From contig RGNC01000010.1 of NCBI GenBank assembly GCA_010029175.1, forward strand, positions 1 through 22,740: a stretch of 22,740 nt of DNA, read 5' to 3'. Source of the DNA: Synechococcaceae bacterium WB8_1B_136 (GTDB lineage: Bacteria; Cyanobacteriota; Cyanobacteriia; PCC-6307; Cyanobiaceae). The translations under genes and the position numbers were made by a program. Shown in pieces: positions 8,633 through 14,756 of the stretch; the stretch's first letter is position 1; each line of letters opens with the position of its first letter. The notes beneath the pieces were generated by a model. That model had not been told where the DNA came from. It was given only the letters and a program-made list of their open reading frames with translations, and did not search any database.

Positions 8633-11380
8633 ATGGCGCTACAAAAAGCATGGACCCGACTAATTGGTTCGCCCTCTTGGGACACCATCACCAGTCCAAT
8701 TGCCGACGGCAATGGGGGCATCTTTGTTACTGGACTCACCTACGGAGACCTTGATGGTCAAACCAACAATGGATATCGCGATGTATTTATTGCTCACTAT
8801 GACAGCACAGGCAATAAGAGTTGGACCCGACTAATTGGTTCGTCATCTAGTGACCTCTTCGCCAGTGCAATTGCCGATGGCAATGGTGGCATCTTTGTTG
8901 CTGGAACCACCGACGACCTTGATGGTCAGTCCAGCAATGGAGGTGGCGATGGATTTATTGCTCACTATGACAGCACAGGCAATAAGAGTTGGACCCGACT
9001 AATTGGTTCGTCATCTTGGGACACCATCACCAGTCCAATTGCCGATGGCAATGGTGGCACCTTTATTGCTGGATACACCAATGGGGACCTAGATGGTCAA
9101 ACCAATAATGGAAATAGCGATGGATTTATTGCTCACTATGACAGCACAGGCAATAAGAGTTGGACCCGACTAATTGGTTCGCCACCTGGTGACTACATCC
9201 ACATTGCAATTGCCGATGGCAATGGTGGCATCTTTGTTGCTGGAGAGACTCGGGGGGACCTAGATGGTCAAACTAACAATGGAGGTGGCGATGGATTTAT
9301 TGCTCATTATGATAGCACAGGCAATAAGAGTTGGACCCGACTAATTGGTTCGCCCTCTCTGGAATACGTTAAAAGTGTAATCGCCGATGGCAATGGTGGC
9401 ATCTTTGTCGCTGGAGACACCGAAGGAAGCATTGATGGTCAGACTTACAATGGAGGGATCGATGGGTTCGTTGCTCACTATGACAGTGCTGGGAATAAGA
9501 GTTGGACCCGACTAATTGGTTCGTCACCTGGTGACCATATCCACAGTGCAATTGCCGATGGCAATGGTGGCATCTTTGTTGCTGGAGGCACCAGCGGGGA
9601 CCTGGATGGTCAAACCAATAATGGAAAGAGCGATGGATTTATTGCTCACTATGACAGCAATGGCAATAAGAATTGGACTCGATTAATCGGTTCATCCTCA
9701 TATGACAGCATCCTTAGTATGATCCCCGATGGCAATGGTGGCATCATTGTTGCTGGAAGCACCAGCGGTGACCTGGATGGTCAAACCAATAATGGAAATA
9801 GCGATGGATTTATTGCTCACTATGACAGCAATGGCAATAAGAGTTGGACCCGACTAATTGGTTCGTCATCTTGGGACACCATCACCAGTCCAATTGCCGA
9901 TGGCAATGGTGGCATCTTTGTTGCTGGATACGCCAATGGTGACATAGATGGTCAAACCAACAATGGTGAGGGCGATGGATATTTAGTGAAATTGAACATG
10001 GACAATACCGATGTCAGTGACGACATATCACCCCCAACCATCCAATCCACCGCCGCCACAAGCAACCAACTGATCCTCAAGTTCTCCGAGGACATTCAAA
10101 TTGCAGGTGGGGGAACCCTCAATCCTGCATACATGACCGTCACCGTCGATGGTCAGATCCGCAAGGTCACAAGATCCCAAATCACGCCACCAGATCATCC
10201 AACGATTCATACTGCCTCCCAGTTAGTGCTCACACTGTCTGGGCGCTCACTTGGTGGTGCAAAGTCCATCAGCGTCTCCTACAACCCGCCAAGCAACACC
10301 ACCACTTCAGGTTTTATCACCGACCTCAGTGACAATCCTCTAGCGTCCATTGCGACGCAGGTGGTCGATACCTTCTCCACCAGCACCAACATCAACAAGA
10401 GCGGGATCGCCAGCGCCTATAAGAACCTGATTCTCACAGGATCCGCACCGATCACTGGATACGGGAATACCCAGAACAACACCATCACAGGCAACGATGC
10501 CAACAACACGCTAGATGGTCTTGCTGGTGCCGACACCATGATCGGTGGTCTTGGCGATGATACCTACATCGTTGACAATGTTGGCGATGTCGTCACTGAA
10601 GTCGCGAGCGAAGGAATCGATACCGTCCAATCCACGATCACCTACACCCTGGCAGATAACGTGGAGAACCTGACGCTTCTTGGATCTGGAGCGATCAATG
10701 GCACTGGCAACAGTGCCAACAACATTCTCACGGGCAACGCTGGTGCCAATGTGCTCAATGGCAATGGTGGCACTGATACCTTGATCGGTGGTCGTGGCAA
10801 CGACACCTACATCGTTGATTCTGCCGGCGACATCATCACCGAATCTGGATCATCCAGTGATATTGACTCAGTTCAGTCTTCCGTCTCATGGGTGCTTGGA
10901 ACCAATCTTGAGAATCTGACTCTCACAGGATCCAGTGCCATCAATGGCACGGGCAATAACCTCGACAATATCATCATCGGTAACAGTGCCAGCAACATCC
11001 TGGATGGTGGCAACGGTGGAACCGACCGTCTGACTGGTCTTGGAGGCGCAGATACCTTCTGGTTCTCAACGCGTCCATCCAGTTTCCGCAATTCCTCTGC
11101 CGATCACATCACCGACTTCTCCAGCGCCCAGGGCGACAAGATCCAGATCACCAAGAGTACCTTTGGTATCACTGCATCCACGGCAACATTGAGCGTGGTT
11201 AGCAACGCCAACGCCTTGACCACAGCACTCAGTGGTTCGTCGATGTTCGTCTATGAGACCAGCAGTGGTGAACTGCACTGGAACCAGAACGGCATCTCTA
11301 GAGGTGCTGGTACTGGTGGTGTTCTTGCCATCCTGGACAACAAGGCAACCTTGAGTGCTGGAGATCTGGTGCTGATTTGA
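8633..11380 (+). CDS. SBBP beta-propeller / SwmB-like / RTX calcium-binding protein, type I secreted
   Basis: The 915-residue product has three parts. Residues 7-460 hold eight near-identical SBBP-type units of 56-57 residues (WTRLIGS..., ADGNGGIFVAG, GDLDGQTNNG, DGFIAHYDS), enough for one eight-bladed propeller. Residues about 466-580 (SPPTIQSTAATSNQLILKFS onward, SQLVLTLSG) resemble the SwmB Ig-like domain named from the Synechococcus swimming protein. Residues about 610-800 carry RTX nonapeptides such as GGLGDDTYI, GGRGNDTYI and GGADTF, which bind calcium, followed by a C-terminal tail. There is no signal peptide, as expected for type I secretion, and no exporter gene in the element, so it would need a host system. 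The start is ATG at 8633 with GGAGG four bases upstream. Extracellular adhesion or surface function is inference. Confidence 0.85.
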   Translation: MALQKAWTRLIGSPSWDTITSPIADGNGGIFVTGLTYGDLDGQTNNGYRDVFIAHYDSTGNKSWTRLIGSSSSDLFASAIADGNGGIFVAGTTDDLDGQSSNGGGDGFIAHYDSTGNKSWTRLIGSSSWDTITSPIADGNGGTFIAGYTNGDLDGQTNNGNSDGFIAHYDSTGNKSWTRLIGSPPGDYIHIAIADGNGGIFVAGETRGDLDGQTNNGGGDGFIAHYDSTGNKSWTRLIGSPSLEYVKSVIADGNGGIFVAGDTEGSIDGQTYNGGIDGFVAHYDSAGNKSWTRLIGSSPGDHIHSAIADGNGGIFVAGGTSGDLDGQTNNGKSDGFIAHYDSNGNKNWTRLIGSSSYDSILSMIPDGNGGIIVAGSTSGDLDGQTNNGNSDGFIAHYDSNGNKSWTRLIGSSSWDTITSPIADGNGGIFVAGYANGDIDGQTNNGEGDGYLVKLNMDNTDVSDDISPPTIQSTAATSNQLILKFSEDIQIAGGGTLNPAYMTVTVDGQIRKVTRSQITPPDHPTIHTASQLVLTLSGRSLGGAKSISVSYNPPSNTTTSGFITDLSDNPLASIATQVVDTFSTSTNINKSGIASAYKNLILTGSAPITGYGNTQNNTITGNDANNTLDGLAGADTMIGGLGDDTYIVDNVGDVVTEVASEGIDTVQSTITYTLADNVENLTLLGSGAINGTGNSANNILTGNAGANVLNGNGGTDTLIGGRGNDTYIVDSAGDIITESGSSSDIDSVQSSVSWVLGTNLENLTLTGSSAINGTGNNLDNIIIGNSASNILDGGNGGTDRLTGLGGADTFWFSTRPSSFRNSSADHITDFSSAQGDKIQITKSTFGITASTATLSVVSNANALTTALSGSSMFVYETSSGELHWNQNGISRGAGTGGVLAILDNKATLSAGDLVLI
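8651..10015 (+). repeat. Eight tandem ~171-bp coding repeats (SBBP units)
   Basis: The codons for WTRLIGS begin at 8651, 8822, 8990, 9161, 9332, 9503, 9674 and 9845, so seven units are 171 bp and the second is 168 bp. Long blocks around AATAAGAGTTGGACCCGACT and GCCGATGGCAATGG are identical between copies at the DNA level, while variable codons cluster between them. This points to recent expansion or gene conversion. Confidence 0.9.
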
Positions 11381-11410
11381 TCCCATTGGATCATGACTGG
11401 CATCCAGGAT

Positions 11411-11441
11411 GACTCTCAAGGTGCCTCAACACCTTGGAGTC
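11411..11441 (+). terminator. Hairpin after cargo gene
   Basis: CAAGGTG pairs with CACCTTG around a six-base loop, and the stem extends outward with GACTC/GAGTC past one unpaired base. It begins 31 bases after the cargo stop codon. No T run follows, so it may act as a terminator or as a 3' end-protecting stem. Confidence 0.5.
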
Positions 11442-11549
11442 GCTCTAGGTCTCAAGATCATGGAGCAGTCTCTGAGCACCATAGAGGCATCATTCACAGC
11501 ATCCCCACTGCCGTAAATCAAATCTCCCTGCGCCCAGAGGATCCAAAGC

Positions 11550-11568
11550 AATCGTGCTACGCACGATT
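11550..11568. other. Perfect 8-bp hairpin with triloop
   Basis: AATCGTGC pairs exactly with GCACGATT around TAC. There is no T tract on either side. It is the second stem in the series between the cargo gene and the Rep-like gene. Confidence 0.5.
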
Positions 11569-11639
11569 CACTCCGTGATCTCATAGCAAGATATTCGATT
11601 TTCAATGTTCACTCACTAATCATAAGGCAGAAAGGCATT

Positions 11640-11662
11640 CTTGTCAATCAGGGGTTGACAAG
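11640..11662. promoter_or_regulatory. Operator-like inverted repeat over a -35 box
   Basis: CTTGTCAA and TTGACAAG form a perfect 8-bp inverted repeat with a seven-base spacer. The right half contains the TTGACA -35 box of the promoter at 11655-11683, so a dimeric repressor bound here would block it. The ribbon-helix-helix-like protein at 12841 is a natural candidate. This is inference from position and symmetry. Confidence 0.5.
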
Positions 11663-11683
11663 ATCATATTTCGACAGTAGACT
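11655..11683 (+). promoter_or_regulatory. Sigma-70-type promoter, TTGACA-N17-TAGACT
   Basis: TTGACA at 11655-11660 is followed after exactly 17 bases by TAGACT at 11678-11683. Transcription would begin near 11690 and run towards the Rep-like gene, giving either a leader of about 540 bases or a short RNA ending at the hairpin at 11790-11808. Confidence 0.55.
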
Positions 11684-11716
11684 ATGTTTGTCCCGGTTGA
11701 AGAGAAGGATTAGGCA

Positions 11717-11732
11717 CTTAAAGGTCTTTAAG
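11717..11732. other. Palindrome CTTAAAG-N2-CTTTAAG
   Basis: A perfect 7-bp inverted repeat with a two-base centre, too tight for a stable RNA hairpin and more like a protein-binding palindrome. It sits about 30 bases after the predicted transcription start. Confidence 0.4.
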
Positions 11733-11789
11733 ATATTCCAATACTCTTAGGCGTCCAATAGTCAAAAACACCTTAAAGATGCCATGGGC

Positions 11790-11808
11790 AAACGCCTGAA
11801 AGGCGTTT
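11790..11808 (+). terminator. Perfect hairpin AAACGCCT-GAA-AGGCGTTT
   Basis: An 8-bp perfect stem with a three-base loop. The A run on the left arm and T run on the right arm make it usable as a weak intrinsic terminator in both directions; TTT and then CATTC follow on the plus strand. Confidence 0.5.
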
Positions 11809-11894
11809 CATTCAAGATCCCCACAAGAACCCGCATTTATTCTCTACAGCATTCAGGGCACCTATAATCGCCCCAAGAACAACTCTGGGCGCTC

Positions 11895-11910
11895 TGTCAC
11901 CTTGTCACCT
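11895..11910 (+). repeat. Tandem octamer TGTCACCT, two copies
   Basis: The octamer is repeated without a gap at 11895-11902 and 11903-11910, followed by the short inverted repeat AACCT-GCA-AGGTT. It precedes the nested hairpin at 11931 by 20 bases. Tandem repeats beside a structured stem are reminiscent of Rep-binding sites, but two copies are weak evidence. Confidence 0.35.
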
Positions 11911-11930
11911 AAACCTGCAAGGTTACAGAC

Positions 11931-11976
11931 GGTCTCCTGAAACTTTCAGTTCTTCTAAATAGAAAGTGTGGAGACC
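11931..11976. other. Nested stem-loop GGTCTCC/GGAGACC with inner ACTTTC/GAAAGT
   Basis: The outer 7-bp stem (11931-11937 with 11970-11976) encloses an inner perfect 6-bp stem (11942-11947 with 11962-11967) with a 14-base loop AGTTCTTCTAAATA. The internal loop is TGAA opposite GT. The loop is AT-rich, as in nick sites of rolling-circle origins, so this is my best candidate for an origin hairpin; a structured mRNA leader is the alternative. Confidence 0.45.
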
Positions 11977-12048
11977 ATGGATCAGATCACCAGTGCCAAC
12001 AGAGGTTGATTCGTAGAATCTGATTATTCAGAGTGATTTGCAAGGAAG

Positions 12049-12079
12049 AGTCAAGTGCCTTGAGGTACAAGGAGTGACT
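12049..12079. other. Nested stem-loop AGTCA/TGACT with inner CCTT/AAGG
   Basis: AGTCA (12049-12053) pairs with TGACT (12075-12079), and CCTT (12058-12061) with AAGG (12069-12072) inside it, leaving a seven-base loop and a four-by-two internal loop. Weaker than its neighbours but of the same design. Confidence 0.35.
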
Positions 12080-12129
12080 AATTACAATAACTCAACCTTC
12101 ATAGAGTCTCAAATACAACACGGACTCTG

Positions 12130-12167
12130 ACCCATGAGAATCTTAAGGTCGCAAGATTCTCAAGGGT
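12130..12167. other. Strong nested hairpin upstream of Rep-like gene
   Basis: GAGAATCTT (12136-12144) pairs perfectly with AAGATTCTC (12153-12161) around an eight-base loop. Beyond a symmetrical AT/AA internal loop, ACCC (12130-12133) pairs with GGGT (12164-12167). It ends 63 bases before the Rep-like start codon, where it could regulate translation or act as an origin structure. Confidence 0.5.
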
Positions 12168-12230
12168 GATCCACCATTCCTGAGACTCACCAGAGCATCA
12201 GGACGAACTCATATTCAGAGGAAGAACACA

Positions 12231-12818
12231 ATGAGAAACAAACAAGACCTTGCGTTAGCAAATTCCCGACTGAAAAGAGGGAATACTTCAGGACTCAATG
12301 AAACCTATATTCATGCCATCAAGACCCTCATCACCAACCAATGGAACTCATACCCACCCGCCTGGTTCATCACGCTCCAATGGTCACCAGCACCCTATAA
12401 GTTCGATCAGGCATCAGGTCACGCCAAACACTTCAGGAACAAGTTCTTAACGGCGATCTACCATTGCACCCTTAAACAACTACCAGCACCAGAAGACCGA
12501 TGCAAACTGATCTGGTTTCATGAACGGGCACAAGATCCAACAGGTCGCTGGATCTACCACTCACACCTACATCCGACTCCAGTTCCTCAAGTCACCACTG
12601 CACATCATCTCCAGTGGATCATTGCCCATCATGTGGCACCAGGATTTAACTGCCTCAAGCACCTAAATCGCAAGATAGATCCTGCCGTGATGACCTGTCC
12701 CTGGAATCATGATCATCACGCTTTCTATAATCTCAAGGACTTCTACCGTCACCAGTACCGTCAGGATTCAGACCTAGTGCTGGATGTTCAGATCTCTGAC
12801 CTGATGACAACTAAATAG
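12231..12818 (+). CDS. Putative short HUH-type replication/relaxase-like endonuclease
   Basis: The 195-residue product has, in the right order, what look like the three motifs of HUH Rep nucleases. These are FITLQW (46-51, motif I), HSHLH (110-114, motif II, with H112 and H114 as metal ligands) and YNLKD (166-170, motif III of the YxxK type, Y166 as nicking tyrosine). Such enzymes cut one strand at an origin hairpin and stay linked through tyrosine. There is no helicase domain, so host helicase would be needed. The start is ATG at 12231 with GAGGAAG six bases upstream. It heads a three-gene cassette and follows the hairpin-rich region. The family is inferred from short motifs only; an unrelated element-specific protein remains possible. 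Confidence 0.55.
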   Translation: MRNKQDLALANSRLKRGNTSGLNETYIHAIKTLITNQWNSYPPAWFITLQWSPAPYKFDQASGHAKHFRNKFLTAIYHCTLKQLPAPEDRCKLIWFHERAQDPTGRWIYHSHLHPTPVPQVTTAHHLQWIIAHHVAPGFNCLKHLNRKIDPAVMTCPWNHDHHAFYNLKDFYRHQYRQDSDLVLDVQISDLMTTK

Positions 12819-12840
12819 ATTCAGTCTACGAACAGTCCAG

Positions 12841-13029
12841 ATGTCCCATCACCCTAAGCAATCACCCTTTGCCACCGTAAACTTCTACTTCGGCGAACAG
12901 CACCTGGACACACTTCAGGAGTTTGATCAACTCTCACGTACCATAAAACGCTCAAGAACGGGAACCCTGCACTTCCTCTTGACTCATTATAAGTGGTACA
13001 ACAAACACAATCTCGCCTGCATCGGTTGA
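12841..13029 (+). CDS. Small ribbon-helix-helix-like (CopG-type) protein, putative regulator
   Basis: The 62-residue product has a short strand (ATVNFYF, residues 11-17), a helix (EQHLDTLQEFDQLSRTIK), a turn at RSRTG, and a second helix (LHFLLTHYKWYN). This matches the strand-helix-helix order and the RSR-turn of CopG/Arc-type DNA-binding proteins. Small plasmids often pair such a repressor with a Rep gene, and this gene lies 22 bases after the Rep-like gene. The perfect inverted repeat at 11640-11662 would be a fitting operator. Without a profile match the fold is tentative. Confidence 0.5.
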   Translation: MSHHPKQSPFATVNFYFGEQHLDTLQEFDQLSRTIKRSRTGTLHFLLTHYKWYNKHNLACIG

Positions 13030-13034
13030 GGTTC

Positions 13035-13223
13035 ATGAGCAAGCAGAATCAGATACAAGAGCGCGTTGCCTACCTACAGGAACAACTGGATTCTCTGGGG
13101 CACTTCCTACCTGAGACCTATCAGTACCTGATGGATGAGATGGATACCCAGCACCGCCACCTCATGGAACTCAAGGTTCAAGACTTCTATGCAACGCAAC
13201 ATCATGACCCGTCAGTCGCGTGA
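13035..13223 (+). CDS. Small helical protein of unknown function
   Basis: The 62-residue product (MSKQNQIQERVAYLQEQLDS onward, with YLMDEMDTQHRHLMELKV) is charged, rich in Q, E, L and H, and looks like two amphipathic helices, perhaps a short coiled coil. I recognise no family. The start is ATG at 13035, five bases after the preceding stop, so it is probably translated from the same message as the Rep-like and ribbon-helix-helix-like genes. Confidence 0.55.
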   Translation: MSKQNQIQERVAYLQEQLDSLGHFLPETYQYLMDEMDTQHRHLMELKVQDFYATQHHDPSVA

Positions 13224-13276
13224 ATGAGGCGCAGAAGATGGATCGCTCGTCTTCAGATTGCAACCCACACCGAGCA

Positions 13277-13305
13277 TTGACACAGGATACTATATGTCTT
13301 ATAAT
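13277..13305 (+). promoter_or_regulatory. Perfect consensus sigma-70 promoter TTGACA-N17-TATAAT
   Basis: TTGACA (13277-13282) and TATAAT (13300-13305) are both exact consensus with the ideal 17-base spacer. The predicted start is near 13312. It points at the 3' end of the integrase gene on the other strand, and no protein gene of normal size lies downstream in this direction. Confidence 0.75.
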
Positions 13306-13311
13306 GACTAA

Positions 13312-13496
13312 ATGAACATCGACAACTGAATACTCAGATGGCATTGATGATGCCTCATCACATCACTGCCCTCTCCAGGATCGCCCATAAGGGTCTCAGG
13401 GTTCAACAGCACTCAATCCCACCCTTCCAGTGACATCGCGCCTTGTAGGGGCACTGACGGCGCACTGGTGCTCATGGTGATCAACGATTAGCACCA
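13312..13496 (+). ncRNA. Candidate small RNA or short-ORF transcript
   Basis: A transcript from the consensus promoter would carry a hairpin (GGCAT-TGATG-ATGCC, 13340-13354) and could end at the stem at 13466-13496, just before the integrase stop codon. It holds a 31-codon frame at 13338-13433 (MALMMPHHITALSRIAHKGL onward) with no ribosome site that I can see, so an RNA product is as likely as a peptide. Read-through would be antisense to the integrase mRNA. Confidence 0.4.
13466..13496 (-). terminator. Hairpin downstream of the integrase stop
   Basis: TGGTGCT (13466-13472) pairs with AGCACCA (13490-13496) around a 17-base loop. It lies 11 bases beyond the integrase stop on the minus strand and could end transcripts from both directions. 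No T run follows. Confidence 0.4.
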
Positions 13497-13507
13497 CCAC
13501 CTGATCC

Positions 13508-14602
13508 TTATGCCCAGCACGGTAACTTCAACCGACCCGTGGGTTTCGCATAGGTCTTGAGCAGTTCCTCCGTCCGATGCCCTGCCATGCTCGCCAGATC
13601 GGCAGGAGAATTCCCCAACGCCAGCGCATGACTCAAGAATGAGTGGCGCACCGCATACAACCGTCTGGGCACCACACCCACACGACGCTGAGATCGTTTC
13701 CACACCTTCTCCAGCAGACCATCGTATAAGTTCCCGTAACTTCTGGGTGTCACGAACACCAGACCTTGTTCCACATCCAGGTTGAGTTCCCGCATTGCTT
13801 CTCTGTGATGCTCTAGTAACATCAGCAAATGCTCTGTCAGTGGCACGATCCTCGATCTCCCCGTCTTGGTTCCACTCCAGACTCTGCGGTGATTTGAATT
13901 ACCATTGCGCCTCAAGGTCTTACTGATCACCAGTTCACCTTCCTGCAGATGCACCGCATCCCAGGTCAGTCCGATCAGTTCGCTATTCCGCAATCCAGTG
14001 TTCAACCACAGAGCAAAGCACACATAGAACCAGTTCTCGTGCTCCTGGAGATCCTTGAGTACCTTCTGGATCTCCGCTTTGCTCAGCACCTCATGTTGGA
14101 CACTACGAGCGGGAACTTTGATCTGCACCTCCTGCAGAGCAACATTATGAGGTTGCACACGCCTCAACAATCCAACGACTGATCGGCGGGTACTGGCGCT
14201 CAGACCTTCTGCTTCCATCCAGGTCAGGAACGCTCCAATCTCCACGGCAGAGCGGATCGGATGACCGTAGCGTTGGATCACACAATACCCATGGGCAACC
14301 CGTCCATACGGTTGGCGATCTACAAGTGCCTTGAGTGCCTTGAGCAGATCCACATCCTCTGAAGCACTGTGGGTCTGATACTTCTGCAGGGTGGGATCCA
14401 GATCTCCTGATTGAAAGTCACTCCAGATCTGGGCGCTGATGACCTGGGCACGGGCAACGGCAAGAGGATCATCCCAGCGACCCAGGCGATGCAACCGCTG
14501 ATCGATGCCATTGACCCGCACCCGCATCTGGATCGAACCGTTGTTCCACCGAAGCGTTGGTGCCTTACGCATCAGACCAGCGCGGAAGACCTGCCATGCC
14601 AT
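13508..14602 (-). CDS. Tyrosine recombinase / integrase of the element
   Basis: The 364-residue product is a tyrosine site-specific recombinase. Residues about 17-75 (LRWNNGSIQMRVRVNGIDQR onward) look like an arm-type DNA-binding domain, followed by a core-binding helical region. The catalytic domain shows TGLRNSELIGLTW (R205), SGTKTGRSRIVPL (K246), LYAVRHSFLSHAL (R319, H320), MAGHRTEELL (H342) and the nucleophile in KTYAKP (Y351). The usual HxxR box reads YAVR, a histidine-to-tyrosine change at residue 316. The gene lies inside the right attachment site and reads inwards, the usual place for the enzyme that inserted the element. The start is ATG at 14602; M11 is an alternative. Confidence 0.93.
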   Translation of the reverse strand: MAWQVFRAGLMRKAPTLRWNNGSIQMRVRVNGIDQRLHRLGRWDDPLAVARAQVISAQIWSDFQSGDLDPTLQKYQTHSASEDVDLLKALKALVDRQPYGRVAHGYCVIQRYGHPIRSAVEIGAFLTWMEAEGLSASTRRSVVGLLRRVQPHNVALQEVQIKVPARSVQHEVLSKAEIQKVLKDLQEHENWFYVCFALWLNTGLRNSELIGLTWDAVHLQEGELVISKTLRRNGNSNHRRVWSGTKTGRSRIVPLTEHLLMLLEHHREAMRELNLDVEQGLVFVTPRSYGNLYDGLLEKVWKRSQRRVGVVPRRLYAVRHSFLSHALALGNSPADLASMAGHRTEELLKTYAKPTGRLKLPCWA

Positions 14603-14669
14603 GAACGACCCACAGGATCCAGGTCAAGTCCCCACTGAAACACGCCGAAACGCTCCGAATTACCGCAAG

Positions 14670-14709
14670 ATTATAGCATTATACGCTAAGGGCACGGCTT
14701 TATACGCTA
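14670..14709 (-). promoter_or_regulatory. Integrase promoter region with two direct repeats 21 bp apart
   Basis: The 10-mer TTATACGCTA occurs at 14679-14688 and 14700-14709, exactly 21 bases apart, so both copies face the same side of the helix. Read on the minus strand, two TATAAT boxes (14670-14675 and 14678-14683) lie upstream of the integrase start, one overlapping a repeat. I see no good -35. The repeats could be operators controlling the integrase or arm sites for recombinase or excisionase. Confidence 0.5.
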
Positions 14710-14756
14710 TAGATGGCTTCCTAGGTGCTTAACCGTTCTCCTGTGCCTCTGAAATC

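Larger units (their letters stand above)
11690..11808 (+). ncRNA. Candidate ~120-nt structured RNA
   Basis: The interval runs from the start predicted by the promoter at 11655-11683 to the end of a perfect hairpin. It contains a palindrome (CTTAAAG-GT-CTTTAAG, 11717-11732) and the 3' hairpin, and no open frame with a ribosome site. In small replicons such an RNA upstream of rep often controls copy number, but here that is only a positional inference. Confidence 0.3.
11381..12230. other. 850-bp hairpin-rich non-coding region upstream of Rep gene
   Basis: No convincing gene lies here. The sequence is AT-richer than both flanks and holds at least eight inverted repeats, most of them perfect: 11411-11441, 11550-11568, 11640-11662, 11717-11732, 11790-11808, 11931-11976, 12049-12079 and 12130-12167. 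Three of them are nested stems with small internal loops, the pattern expected of selected RNA or single-stranded DNA structure. It sits directly before the Rep-like gene, where a rolling-circle origin or a structured leader would be placed. Confidence 0.6.

Noticed and set aside
8651..10015. 171-bp repeats as a non-coding satellite or CRISPR
   Set aside because: The period is a multiple of three, the frame is open throughout and the units match SBBP protein repeats.
11393..11578. 61-codon plus-strand frame after the cargo gene
   Set aside because: It has no ribosome site, overlaps two hairpins and has no protein-like pattern.
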